Shown: one piece after another, positions 8,525-14,166 of the stretch
Numbering within the stretch: position 1 is the stretch's first letter
How the letters are laid out: each line of letters begins with the position of its first letter
Assembly: GCA_018610125.1 (NCBI GenBank)
Contig: JAHEOI010000247.1
Span: 1 to 14,166 of the forward strand
Length of the DNA: 14,166 bases
Direction: 5' to 3'
Origin: Verrucomicrobiota bacterium
Lineage (GTDB): Bacteria; Verrucomicrobiota; Verrucomicrobiia; Limisphaerales; JAHEOI01
Program-made: the position numbers and the translations under genes
The notes under the pieces: generated by a model
What the model saw: the letters and a program-made list of their open reading frames with translations, nothing else
Told to the model about the DNA's origin: nothing
Database searches by the model: none

Positions 8525-10990
8525 TTACTGCCTTAGTCGGAAGAAGGTGGTCTCCTCGGGAGCCGTTGTATGGGGAGTTTGGTCTGTGACATTCTCCCAC
8601 GGCCCGGTCACGGAGGAGGCCGACTGCAACGTGCCTGTCGTGTCCCAGCTTATCGTTATTTCGTTCTCTCCGGTTTGCTCAATCGAGAGCGTTGCCGGCT
8701 CGAACGCCGGTGCTTCACGCTCCGAGTAAGCCTTGATGAAATCGGTCTGATTGATTCCGGACAACGTTGTCTGAGGATTGGCCGGGTTCGGGTCGTTGAG
8801 CACGAACCACTCGACCGTGTTGCCGCCGGTGTTTTCAAAATAGACCAGGCGGAACGGGTAGAGCCCATCCTTCGGGGCGATAATCTCAAAGAAATTCTGC
8901 TCGGGGCCACGGGTCCCATCGAATTCAGAGATCACTGTGTCGCCGGACATCAATCGGAATCCGTCATCACTCGTGATTCCCATCGAATAGACCCCTTGCT
9001 CGAGCTGGAGGAATGTCTTGGCCTCGAGGGAGAATTTGTCCGTGACGACACTGTCCGTTCCGGTGTCCTCCACGCTCGGAAACATCACGTCGCCCGGCAG
9101 GAATCCGGCATTACTGCCGCCTTGGCTGTAGTTGATCGTATTGTCCTCAACGAATTCACTGGGGCTGGCGAGGTTTTCCAGGGGATTTCCTTCGTCATCG
9201 GTAAGCTCGCCGGCAAGCTGGCTTTCAGCTTCGGAGACGCTTGTGACGCCCTCGGTGTTTTGAACGATCTTCATATCGAAGCCGCGTTCTATCCCGGAAT
9301 CGAGCGGGGTTTTGCGGCGGGTCGGAAGCTTCACAAAGTTCGGTGTCTCTCCGGCAATCGTGAGATCCTGCGCCTTGAAGCTCATTGAGGAATCCTCTTC
9401 GATGGTGACCCCGGCGCTGTCGTCGACGTTATTGACCACCAGAGAGAGTATTTCGCCGGTGGGCAGCCCGTCGGTGGCAAGCTCGACGCGGCTTGGATTA
9501 TCGGAAGCCAAGCCGGCCCCGGTAATCGTGACTCCTTCGACCGAGTAATTATCCGCGGTCTCTGCCGAGGAGGCGTCCAAAGGCTCTGAGAACTGGGCGA
9601 TAATGGATTGCCCGTCGATGCTTGCGACCCAACGGATCGAAGGCGGAGTCTGGTCCGGGGTGACTTCCAATGTCACTTCCTCGCTTGTTTCTCCTTCTCC
9701 TTCCGGATTGAACACCTCGACTTGGTAGGTCCCGGCGTCCTCCATCGTTACGGGCGAGAAGCTGAGCGCGTTGTCCATTTCGCCTTCGAGGACCTCCCCA
9801 TCCTTAAACCACTTGAATCGGATAGGCGAGCCCGAGGTCTCGACCGAAAGCGCAGCCGTCTGGTTCTCTTCCACGGTTTTGCTTTCCGGACCTTGCGTAA
9901 TCGAAACCGCTTCGAAGGGCTCCGTTGTGAAGGTGACATCACGAATTTGCATCAAGAAATTCTTTCCTTGGCCGAAGTCACCGATATTGGCCGTTTCGGG
10001 GGAGTAGACCGGTCCGATGTGCAGCGGGGAAGGAATTTTACTGTAAGACCGGTCGCCGTTGATCTGCTCCCAATCCTCACCGTCACTGCTAAAGAACGCT
10101 CGAAAGCTATCGCCATCGCGTGTCAGGCGCACCCATGCATTGGGGTATTCGGGGGTTCCCCCGGCACCCCCGTTTTGAGACTCGGCCGGTTTCCCGCGCA
10201 CCGCGCGCCAGTTCGATTCAAAGGCGTTATTGCCTCCATCCGGGGCGACAGTGCCATCCGAATTAAAATCCCGAGCCTTGTTGGCGTGGGCGGTAACATA
10301 GCGACTCACCTGCGCTCCGTTGTTTTCGGGCTCGAAGCTCTCCCACATCATGATCCCGCCTCGAGCCCATTGGCTCGAAATGTCCTGAAACGCCACGCGC
10401 GCCTTCATATCGAATTCTCCGGAAACCGGCTGGGACACAAAGGTCGCCTCGACCGAATCCTCCCAGAAGGATGTGCCGCTGCTGATCAGGTCGAAGCCAT
10501 TGTCGCCGACAGCGATTGCATGCCCTTTCTTAGCCGATGTTTCGATCTCGCGCGCTTCCCATGCCGTCGCTTTGAAGGTCTCGGTGACTTCCTCGAGCGT
10601 GCTCTCGCCATCGGCACTTTCGACCCCGCTTATCGTCAGCTCATATTCTTCACCCGTTGTCAGGCCCGAGACAGTCAGCACCACCACCGAATTGTCGACC
10701 GGGCGGCCGTTCGGCGTCGGGTTCTCCACATCCGACGGGAGATAGCCATCCTTGGGGGGCAATCCGGTCAGACGCGAGGCACTGACGATTGTGCCCTGAT
10801 TCAATGAATAGTTTGCCAACGACTCTCCGCTCTCTCCCACTGGCGCGGTGAATGAGACGTGGACCTGTCGATCGCCTCCTCTCGTTAGCGATCCGACTCC
10901 TCGAATGCTAAGCTGTGCCGACGCGCTCATCACCATCGCTCCCAGAAGGCCGGCTACCGTTAACAGAATCGCAGGGCTCTTTCGTTTCAT
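8525..10990 (-). CDS. Secreted multidomain protein: Ig-like, concanavalin-like and PA14-like modules
   Basis: An 821-residue exported protein. The ATG at 10990 gives a classic signal peptide (MKRKS, hydrophobic core, cleavage after Ser-Ala-Ser-Ala near residue 25). An in-frame TTG at 11008 would add six residues but is less likely. Modules in order: an Ig/SwmB-like beta-sandwich (about 26-145), a concanavalin-like region resembling DUF1349 (about 150-357, with GGIMMWES and RLTRDGDSFRAFFSSDGEDW), an Ig domain (about 362-445, with the DAGTYQVEV signature), a second SwmB/CopC-like sandwich (about 448-545), a PA14-like region (about 625-735, with GVYSMGITSDDGFRL and NTVEWFVL), and an Fn3-like tail ending FFRLRQ. 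The mix points to carbohydrate or surface binding. No catalytic domain is seen. It has a candidate promoter and a structured leader of about 150 nt, and it is separated from the downstream FG-GAP genes by hairpins. Domain borders are approximate; the exact ligand is unknown. Confidence 0.88.
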   Translation of the reverse strand: MKRKSPAILLTVAGLLGAMVMSASAQLSIRGVGSLTRGGDRQVHVSFTAPVGESGESLANYSLNQGTIVSASRLTGLPPKDGYLPSDVENPTPNGRPVDNSVVVLTVSGLTTGEEYELTISGVESADGESTLEEVTETFKATAWEAREIETSAKKGHAIAVGDNGFDLISSGTSFWEDSVEATFVSQPVSGEFDMKARVAFQDISSQWARGGIMMWESFEPENNGAQVSRYVTAHANKARDFNSDGTVAPDGGNNAFESNWRAVRGKPAESQNGGAGGTPEYPNAWVRLTRDGDSFRAFFSSDGEDWEQINGDRSYSKIPSPLHIGPVYSPETANIGDFGQGKNFLMQIRDVTFTTEPFEAVSITQGPESKTVEENQTAALSVETSGSPIRFKWFKDGEVLEGEMDNALSFSPVTMEDAGTYQVEVFNPEGEGETSEEVTLEVTPDQTPPSIRWVASIDGQSIIAQFSEPLDASSAETADNYSVEGVTITGAGLASDNPSRVELATDGLPTGEILSLVVNNVDDSAGVTIEEDSSMSFKAQDLTIAGETPNFVKLPTRRKTPLDSGIERGFDMKIVQNTEGVTSVSEAESQLAGELTDDEGNPLENLASPSEFVEDNTINYSQGGSNAGFLPGDVMFPSVEDTGTDSVVTDKFSLEAKTFLQLEQGVYSMGITSDDGFRLMSGDTVISEFDGTRGPEQNFFEIIAPKDGLYPFRLVYFENTGGNTVEWFVLNDPNPANPQTTLSGINQTDFIKAYSEREAPAFEPATLSIEQTGENEITISWDTTGTLQSASSVTGPWENVTDQTPHTTAPEETTFFRLRQ

Positions 10991-11050
10991 AATTGGAAGT
11001 CTTTTCAAGGGTTATCCATTTGCCGTTCTCACCGATACCGTTGCCGGTCC

Positions 11051-11098
11051 CCTCGTCGAGGTGCCGGCCCCCTATCCAGGGGAGGTTCGAGACACCTC
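11051..11098 (-). promoter_or_regulatory. Structured 5' leader of the 821-residue gene
   Basis: Nested inverted repeats lie inside the predicted transcript leader of the leftward gene. An outer stem pairs GAGGTG (11058-11063) with CACCTC (11093-11098), enclosing CCCCT (11069-11073) paired with AGGGG (11078-11082). CCTC/GAGG (11051-11061) is an alternative local stem that shares bases with the outer stem, as does GAGGT/ACCTC at 11082-11098. Mutually exclusive pairings would suit a regulatory leader. It matches no riboswitch class I can recognise, so this may simply be a GC-rich spacer. Confidence 0.35.
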
Positions 11099-11151
11099 AC
11101 TTTTTCCCATTTCGCACAGGTCGTCCCTGCATACCGGTAATTGGGCGCTAT

Positions 11152-11179
11152 ATTGAACGGTTGCTGCAGGCGGTGTCAA
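11152..11179 (-). promoter_or_regulatory. Candidate sigma-70 promoter for the 821-residue gene
   Basis: On the minus strand a perfect -35 box, TTGACA (11179-11174), is followed after 16 nt by TTCAAT (11157-11152), which matches the -10 consensus at 4 of 6 positions including first and last T. Transcription would begin near 11145, giving a leader of roughly 150 nt before the ATG at 10990. Confidence 0.4.
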
Positions 11180-11429
11180 CAGCAAAGTGATTGAAGCTTT
11201 GGAGCATGGAGCTTGCGCATTATTTGCGAGTTGCAATTGGCTTGCGGCGGTGGTGACAATCCGCCATTTTTGCTTGAGGAGAGTGGGAGAGTCACGCCGA
11301 CGCAAACTTGCTCGGCATACCTGATGCTTGTGACAGTCCCTGGTCGATATGTAGGGCATGAAGATTTGAGGGGCGAAAAGCAAACCAGAAATCGCTGTTG
11401 ATAGCTTTTGATAGGAAAAGGGCGGCAAG

Positions 11430-12617
11430 ATGCAAGGGCTTTGGGATTATTTGAATCAAACGTTTATGCCGCATGGCGGCTGTTACTTTTGGCGTCCCGA
11501 TCTTTTGTGGCTGCAGGTCGGCTCGGATTTCCTGATTGCCATCGCTTACTTTTCAATCCCTTGGGCTCTTATCCATTTCATTCGGAGACGCCAGGATATC
11601 GCGTTTGATCGGCTGTTTTTCATGTTCGCCAGTTTTATATTTTTTTGCGGGGTAACGCATGTATTCAGTATAATTACGACCTGGAATCCCCTTTACTATA
11701 CAGAAGGAGCGATCAAAGCGATCACGGGGGTCGTTTCAGCTTGGACAGCCGTTGCTTTGTGGGTATTGATGCCGACATTCATGCGGATTCCGAGCATGGC
11801 GCAGTTGCGGGAGAGTAATGAGCGGTTAAGTCGAGAGGTGAGTGAGCGTGAGCGTGCCGAAGACGAGCTAAGGCGTACGAACGAGCGACTGGAGGCCTTG
11901 GTTGAGAGGAGGACCGAGGAGCTCGAGCAGTTTGCCTATGCGGCGTCACATGATCTGGAGGAGCCACTTCGCCACGTTCGCACGTATACGAGCTTTTTAG
12001 AGCACGACCTAGGAGAGAACCTGCCGGAGAAAGCGCAGGAAGATATGTATTTCATCAGGTCCTCGGCGAGCCGGATGAGTGCCATGATCAAGGCACTCTT
12101 GGATCTTTCCCGTGCGGGCAAGCAGCAATTGGAGTGGGGGCGGATCCGTGTTCAGGACGTGATTGACGAGGCGGTGGAACAGCTTCGGGAAAGTTTTGAG
12201 GGACGGGAGGTGGAGATTTGCGGCAAGGTCTCGCATGAGATCGACGCGGACCTCTCGCTGTTGGGCGCGCTTTATCAAAATCTTATCAGTAATGCGCTGA
12301 AATATTCACAAGACCCGGTGCGATTGGAGTTTAGTGAGAATGACCGAGGCAGTACGGTGATTTTTGGAGTCCGAGATAATGGCATTGGGATCGGTCAAGC
12401 GTATGTAGAAGAGATATTTAAGCCATTTAGTCGGTTGCATGGTGAGGTCGATTGTCCGGGCTCGGGCATCGGCTTATCGTTATGCCGAAAGATTGTCGAG
12501 CGCCACGGGGGTGAGATCTGGGTGGAGTCTAAAGTCGGAGAGGGCTCTCATTTCCGTTTTCAAATGCCGAAGCAAAAGGGTTCGAAGGAAGCAAAGGATG
12601 CCGGTGCCAGAGCTTAA
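11430..12617 (+). CDS. Ethylene-receptor-like sensor histidine kinase
   Basis: A 395-residue membrane kinase. Residues 1-118 match the ethylene-binding domain of plant ETR1 and bacterial relatives: three helices (about 32-51, 62-82, 92-115). Asp33, Tyr40, Ile43-Pro44, Cys73 and His77 align with ETR1 Asp25, Tyr32, Ile35-Pro36, Cys65 and His69 at a constant offset of 8. In ETR1 the Cys and His hold the copper ion that binds ethylene. A charged, probably coiled-coil linker (about 122-165) leads straight to the kinase core, with no GAF or PAS domain between. His174 in AASHDLEEPLR is the phosphorylation site. The ATP-binding domain shows the N box (Asn284, Asn288), DNGIGIG (316-322), the F box (about 330-336) and GSGIGLSL (344-351). 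There is no receiver domain, so the overlapping downstream regulator is the obvious partner. The ATG at 11430 has AAAGGG 7 nt before it. The family match is strong. Ethylene as ligand is inferred from conserved residues. Confidence 0.92.
   Translation: MQGLWDYLNQTFMPHGGCYFWRPDLLWLQVGSDFLIAIAYFSIPWALIHFIRRRQDIAFDRLFFMFASFIFFCGVTHVFSIITTWNPLYYTEGAIKAITGVVSAWTAVALWVLMPTFMRIPSMAQLRESNERLSREVSERERAEDELRRTNERLEALVERRTEELEQFAYAASHDLEEPLRHVRTYTSFLEHDLGENLPEKAQEDMYFIRSSASRMSAMIKALLDLSRAGKQQLEWGRIRVQDVIDEAVEQLRESFEGREVEICGKVSHEIDADLSLLGALYQNLISNALKYSQDPVRLEFSENDRGSTVIFGVRDNGIGIGQAYVEEIFKPFSRLHGEVDCPGSGIGLSLCRKIVERHGGEIWVESKVGEGSHFRFQMPKQKGSKEAKDAGARA
12585..12589 (+). promoter_or_regulatory. Ribosome binding site deciding the regulator start
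   Basis: AAGGA lies 8 nt before the ATG at 12598, inside the 3' end of the kinase gene. It supports that start over the upstream in-frame ATG at 12439, which would place 53 extra codons inside the kinase ATP-binding domain. The arrangement suggests translational coupling of the two genes. Confidence 0.6.
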
Positions 12618-14001
12618 GATTTTGCATATCGAAGACAGCCGGGCCGATGCGAATACGGTCGAGCGGCTTCTTGAGCGAGCCAATAGCGAGCTCAAAGTAA
12701 TAAGGATATCAAATGGTGAGGAAGCGATGGAATGGCTTGAAAATCATCGCATATCCGAGCTTGGAGACCGGAATCCGGTGGATTTGTTGCTCCTCGACCT
12801 AAAACTTCCCGGGATGCAGGGGGTGGAGTTCCTGTGGCGAGCTCGCCAAAGCGCCAGGTTGCGAACGATTCCGATTATCGTGCTCAGCTCGGTGGTTGAG
12901 GAAGGCCGTGTGCGCGAGGCCTATGAGTGCGGGGCCAATGCGTATGTCGTTAAACCGGAGAGTGTTTACGACTACCAGGAGGTTCTGCAGGGGCTCGTCA
13001 CGTTTTGGTGTGAAAGCGCTCGGCTTCCTGGACGATCCGGTATGGGCACCGCCGCACAGGGACCCGTGTCGAAGCAGTTGCCGGTTGGCAAGCGCCGGAT
13101 GCGGGGTGAGGTGGCGGCGGGCATTCGCGCGCTTTTGGTGGACGATGTTATGGCCGATGCGGTGGCGATCAAGCGCTATCTGGATGACGTCAAGGGCTGG
13201 TCCATTGATGTGGGCATCGCCAATGCCGCACCGGAGGCCGAGGCGATCATCAAGGAGGAGAAGACCGACCTGGTGATACTCGATTATAAACTCCCCGAGG
13301 AATCGGGGATTGTCTTTTTGCAAAGGCTCCGAAGAGATGGGTTCCAAGGGGGAATCATCATGCTCACGGGTCAGGGGGACGAACGCATCGCCGCTAAAGC
13401 CGTGCGATTGGGAGCCGACGATTATATCATAAAGAACGAGGCGAATGCCGCCGTTTTGGAGACGTCATTGAAATATGTCCTCCGTCGGGTCGAGGAGCGG
13501 CATGCCAATGACCTTGATGCCTTAACCGGGCTGTATGGTCGAAAGGCCTTCGACTTGCATCTGGCGCAGGAAGTCCGGCGTGCCTGTGGCGACGAGTCGC
13601 AATTGACCGTATGCGTCGCCGATGTGGATAAGTTCAAAACGATCAATGATACGCACGGGCATCTCAAAGGCGACGAGGTCCTCAAAAGCTTGGCGCACGC
13701 GCTCAGGCAAAGTATTCGGGGGAGTGATTTTGTGGCTCGATATGGGGGGGACGAATTCTGCCTTGTTCTTGCCGGATGCGGGCTGGAGGCTGCTCGGGCA
13801 ACGGCTGACCGGATTCGAAGAACCGTTGCAGAGCGGAAGTTTCAAGGCAGTGACGGTCAGGCCATCCAAACCACTTGCAGTATCGGCTTAGGGACTGTTG
13901 AGTCGGGCGACTTGGAACAGCCTGCTCGCCTGTTCGAACGAGCCGATTGGGCCATGTTTGAAGCCAAACGATCCGGAGGCAATATGGTCGGCGTTTCTTA
14001 A
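12598..14001 (+). CDS. Response regulator diguanylate cyclase (REC-REC-GGDEF)
   Basis: A 467-residue cytoplasmic protein that should make cyclic di-GMP from two GTP when phosphorylated. The start at 12598 overlaps the kinase gene by 20 nt. Receiver 1 (about 5-138) resembles cyanobacterial Rcp1-type regulators: Glu12-Asp13, phospho-acceptor Asp67, Ser97, Lys119. Receiver 2 (about 176-298) is also intact: Asp182-Asp183, Asp229, Thr257, Lys279, though Lys279 is followed by Asn rather than Pro. The GGDEF domain (about 303-467) has DALTGLYGR, the metal-site Asp342 in ADVDKFKTIND, and the full motif GGDEF (383-387). Arg374-x-x-Asp377, five residues before it, fits the product-inhibition I-site. The architecture and length recall Caulobacter PleD, but PleD has a degenerate second receiver. 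The adjacent kinase lacks a receiver and is the likely phosphodonor. The function is secure. The partner is inferred from overlap. No pleD symbol is given because orthology is not shown. Confidence 0.93.
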   Translation: MPVPELKILHIEDSRADANTVERLLERANSELKVIRISNGEEAMEWLENHRISELGDRNPVDLLLLDLKLPGMQGVEFLWRARQSARLRTIPIIVLSSVVEEGRVREAYECGANAYVVKPESVYDYQEVLQGLVTFWCESARLPGRSGMGTAAQGPVSKQLPVGKRRMRGEVAAGIRALLVDDVMADAVAIKRYLDDVKGWSIDVGIANAAPEAEAIIKEEKTDLVILDYKLPEESGIVFLQRLRRDGFQGGIIMLTGQGDERIAAKAVRLGADDYIIKNEANAAVLETSLKYVLRRVEERHANDLDALTGLYGRKAFDLHLAQEVRRACGDESQLTVCVADVDKFKTINDTHGHLKGDEVLKSLAHALRQSIRGSDFVARYGGDEFCLVLAGCGLEAARATADRIRRTVAERKFQGSDGQAIQTTCSIGLGTVESGDLEQPARLFERADWAMFEAKRSGGNMVGVS

Positions 14002-14005
14002 CCGG

Positions 14006-14037
14006 CATTCGGCCGGAAAAAGGACGCGTGCCGAATG
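14006..14037 (+). terminator. Hairpin just after the regulator gene
   Basis: CATTCGGC (14006-14013) and GCCGAATG (14030-14037) form a perfect 8-bp stem with a 16-nt loop, 5 nt past the stop codon. No T-run follows, so Rho-independent termination is doubtful. It may instead stabilise the 3' end of the message. Confidence 0.35.
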
Positions 14038-14049
14038 GGGGCGTTCGGA

Positions 14050-14108
14050 AACGGCCCGCAGCGGAGTGCGGGCCCTACCACAACAGTGGTGGCAGGGTTG
14101 GCAGTCCG
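14050..14108 (-). repeat. Dispersed repeat, copy B
   Basis: Reverse complement of the element at 156-214, with 51 of 59 bases in agreement by hand and no gaps. Within it GGCCCGCA (14053-14060) and TGCGGGCC (14067-14074) make a perfect 8-bp hairpin with a 6-nt loop. In copy A this hairpin is decayed to 6 of 8 pairs, so copy B looks better preserved. Confidence 0.75.
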
Positions 14109-14136
14109 CCGCCGACCGTCTTAGTGACACCTGATA

Positions 14137-14149
14137 GGGACGTCGTCCC
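14137..14149. repeat. Short palindrome GGGACG-T-CGTCCC
   Basis: A 13-nt odd palindrome in non-coding DNA, 28 nt beyond dispersed repeat copy B. It may belong to the same intergenic repeat population. No nearby gene start supports an operator. Confidence 0.4.
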
Positions 14150-14166
14150 CGAGGTCCGGAAACGGC

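Larger units (their letters stand above)
10991..11429. other. Divergent intergenic control region
   Basis: These 439 nt separate the leftward secreted-protein gene from the rightward kinase gene. The left half holds a GC-rich structured stretch (11051-11098) and a leftward promoter candidate (11152-11179). The right half (about 11185-11429) is unstructured to my eye. Short open frames here have no recognisable product. Just before the kinase start, TTGATAG occurs twice (11398-11404 and 11408-11414), 10 nt apart. I could not identify a convincing rightward sigma-70 promoter. Confidence 0.6.

Noticed and set aside
9608..10807. Long plus-strand open frame of 399 codons
   Set aside because: It is antisense to the secreted-protein gene. 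Its product is rich in Arg, His and Phe with no domain pattern, as expected for a shadow frame in GC-rich DNA.
10991..11008. TTG start at 11008 for the secreted protein
   Set aside because: It adds MKRLPI before a normal signal peptide. The ATG at 10990 is simpler. Neither has a clear ribosome binding site.
11191..11353. Rightward promoter candidates for the kinase (TTGAAG/CATTAT and TTGTGA/TATGTA)
   Set aside because: The spacers are 21 and 14 nt and the -10 boxes poor. Neither meets a reasonable sigma-70 standard.
12439..12597. Regulator start at the ATG at 12439
   Set aside because: It would overlap the kinase ATP-binding domain by 53 codons with no homology to a receiver. The ATG at 12598 has AAGGA at good spacing and begins right before the receiver fold.
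1..14166. Mobile element or integron bounded by the inverted repeats
   Set aside because: No transposase, integrase, target-site duplication or attachment site is seen, and the repeats are imperfect and internally structured like intergenic repeats.

Overview
The window is chromosomal DNA from a Gram-negative-type bacterium, most likely a member of the Verrucomicrobiota (Opitutae/Puniceicoccales-like) or a close PVC relative. That placement is inference. It rests on very large paired FG-GAP/UnbV secreted proteins, a secreted Ig/PA14 mosaic protein, weak or absent Shine-Dalgarno sequences before the minus-strand genes, and intergenic DNA rich in short dispersed GC-rich repeats. No rRNA, tRNA, CRISPR array, transposase or phage gene is visible.

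Layout. Positions 1-932 hold no convincing gene and carry a cluster of perfect hairpins, a short tandem repeat and one copy of a dispersed repeat. From 933 to 10990 three large genes read leftward. In transcription order they are an 821-residue secreted protein (Ig-like, concanavalin-like and PA14-like modules), then two collinear paralogues of 1239 and 1251 residues, each with 13 calcium-type D-x-D-x-D-G loops and two UnbV/ASPIC modules. The two paralogues are 4 nt apart and probably translationally coupled. A strong hairpin pair separates them from the 821-residue gene. A 439-nt divergent intergenic region follows, holding a promoter candidate and a structured leader for the leftward gene.

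From 11430 to 14001 two overlapping genes read rightward. The first is a histidine kinase whose N-terminus is a close match to the three-helix ethylene-binding domain of plant ETR1 and cyanobacterial ethylene receptors. The copper/ethylene-site residues Asp, Tyr, Ile-Pro, Cys and His are all kept at a constant offset. The second is a response regulator with two intact receiver domains and an intact GGDEF diguanylate cyclase with an I-site. Together they look like a complete phosphorelay that would turn an ethylene (or related small-ligand) signal into cyclic di-GMP. This is the most interesting element of the window.

The end (14002-14166) is non-coding. It holds a second, inverted copy of the dispersed repeat found at 156-214, so the five genes lie between an inverted pair of the same element. 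How the sensory module relates to the divergent secreted proteins is not shown by the sequence. A shared control region or c-di-GMP-linked surface behaviour is a hypothesis only.
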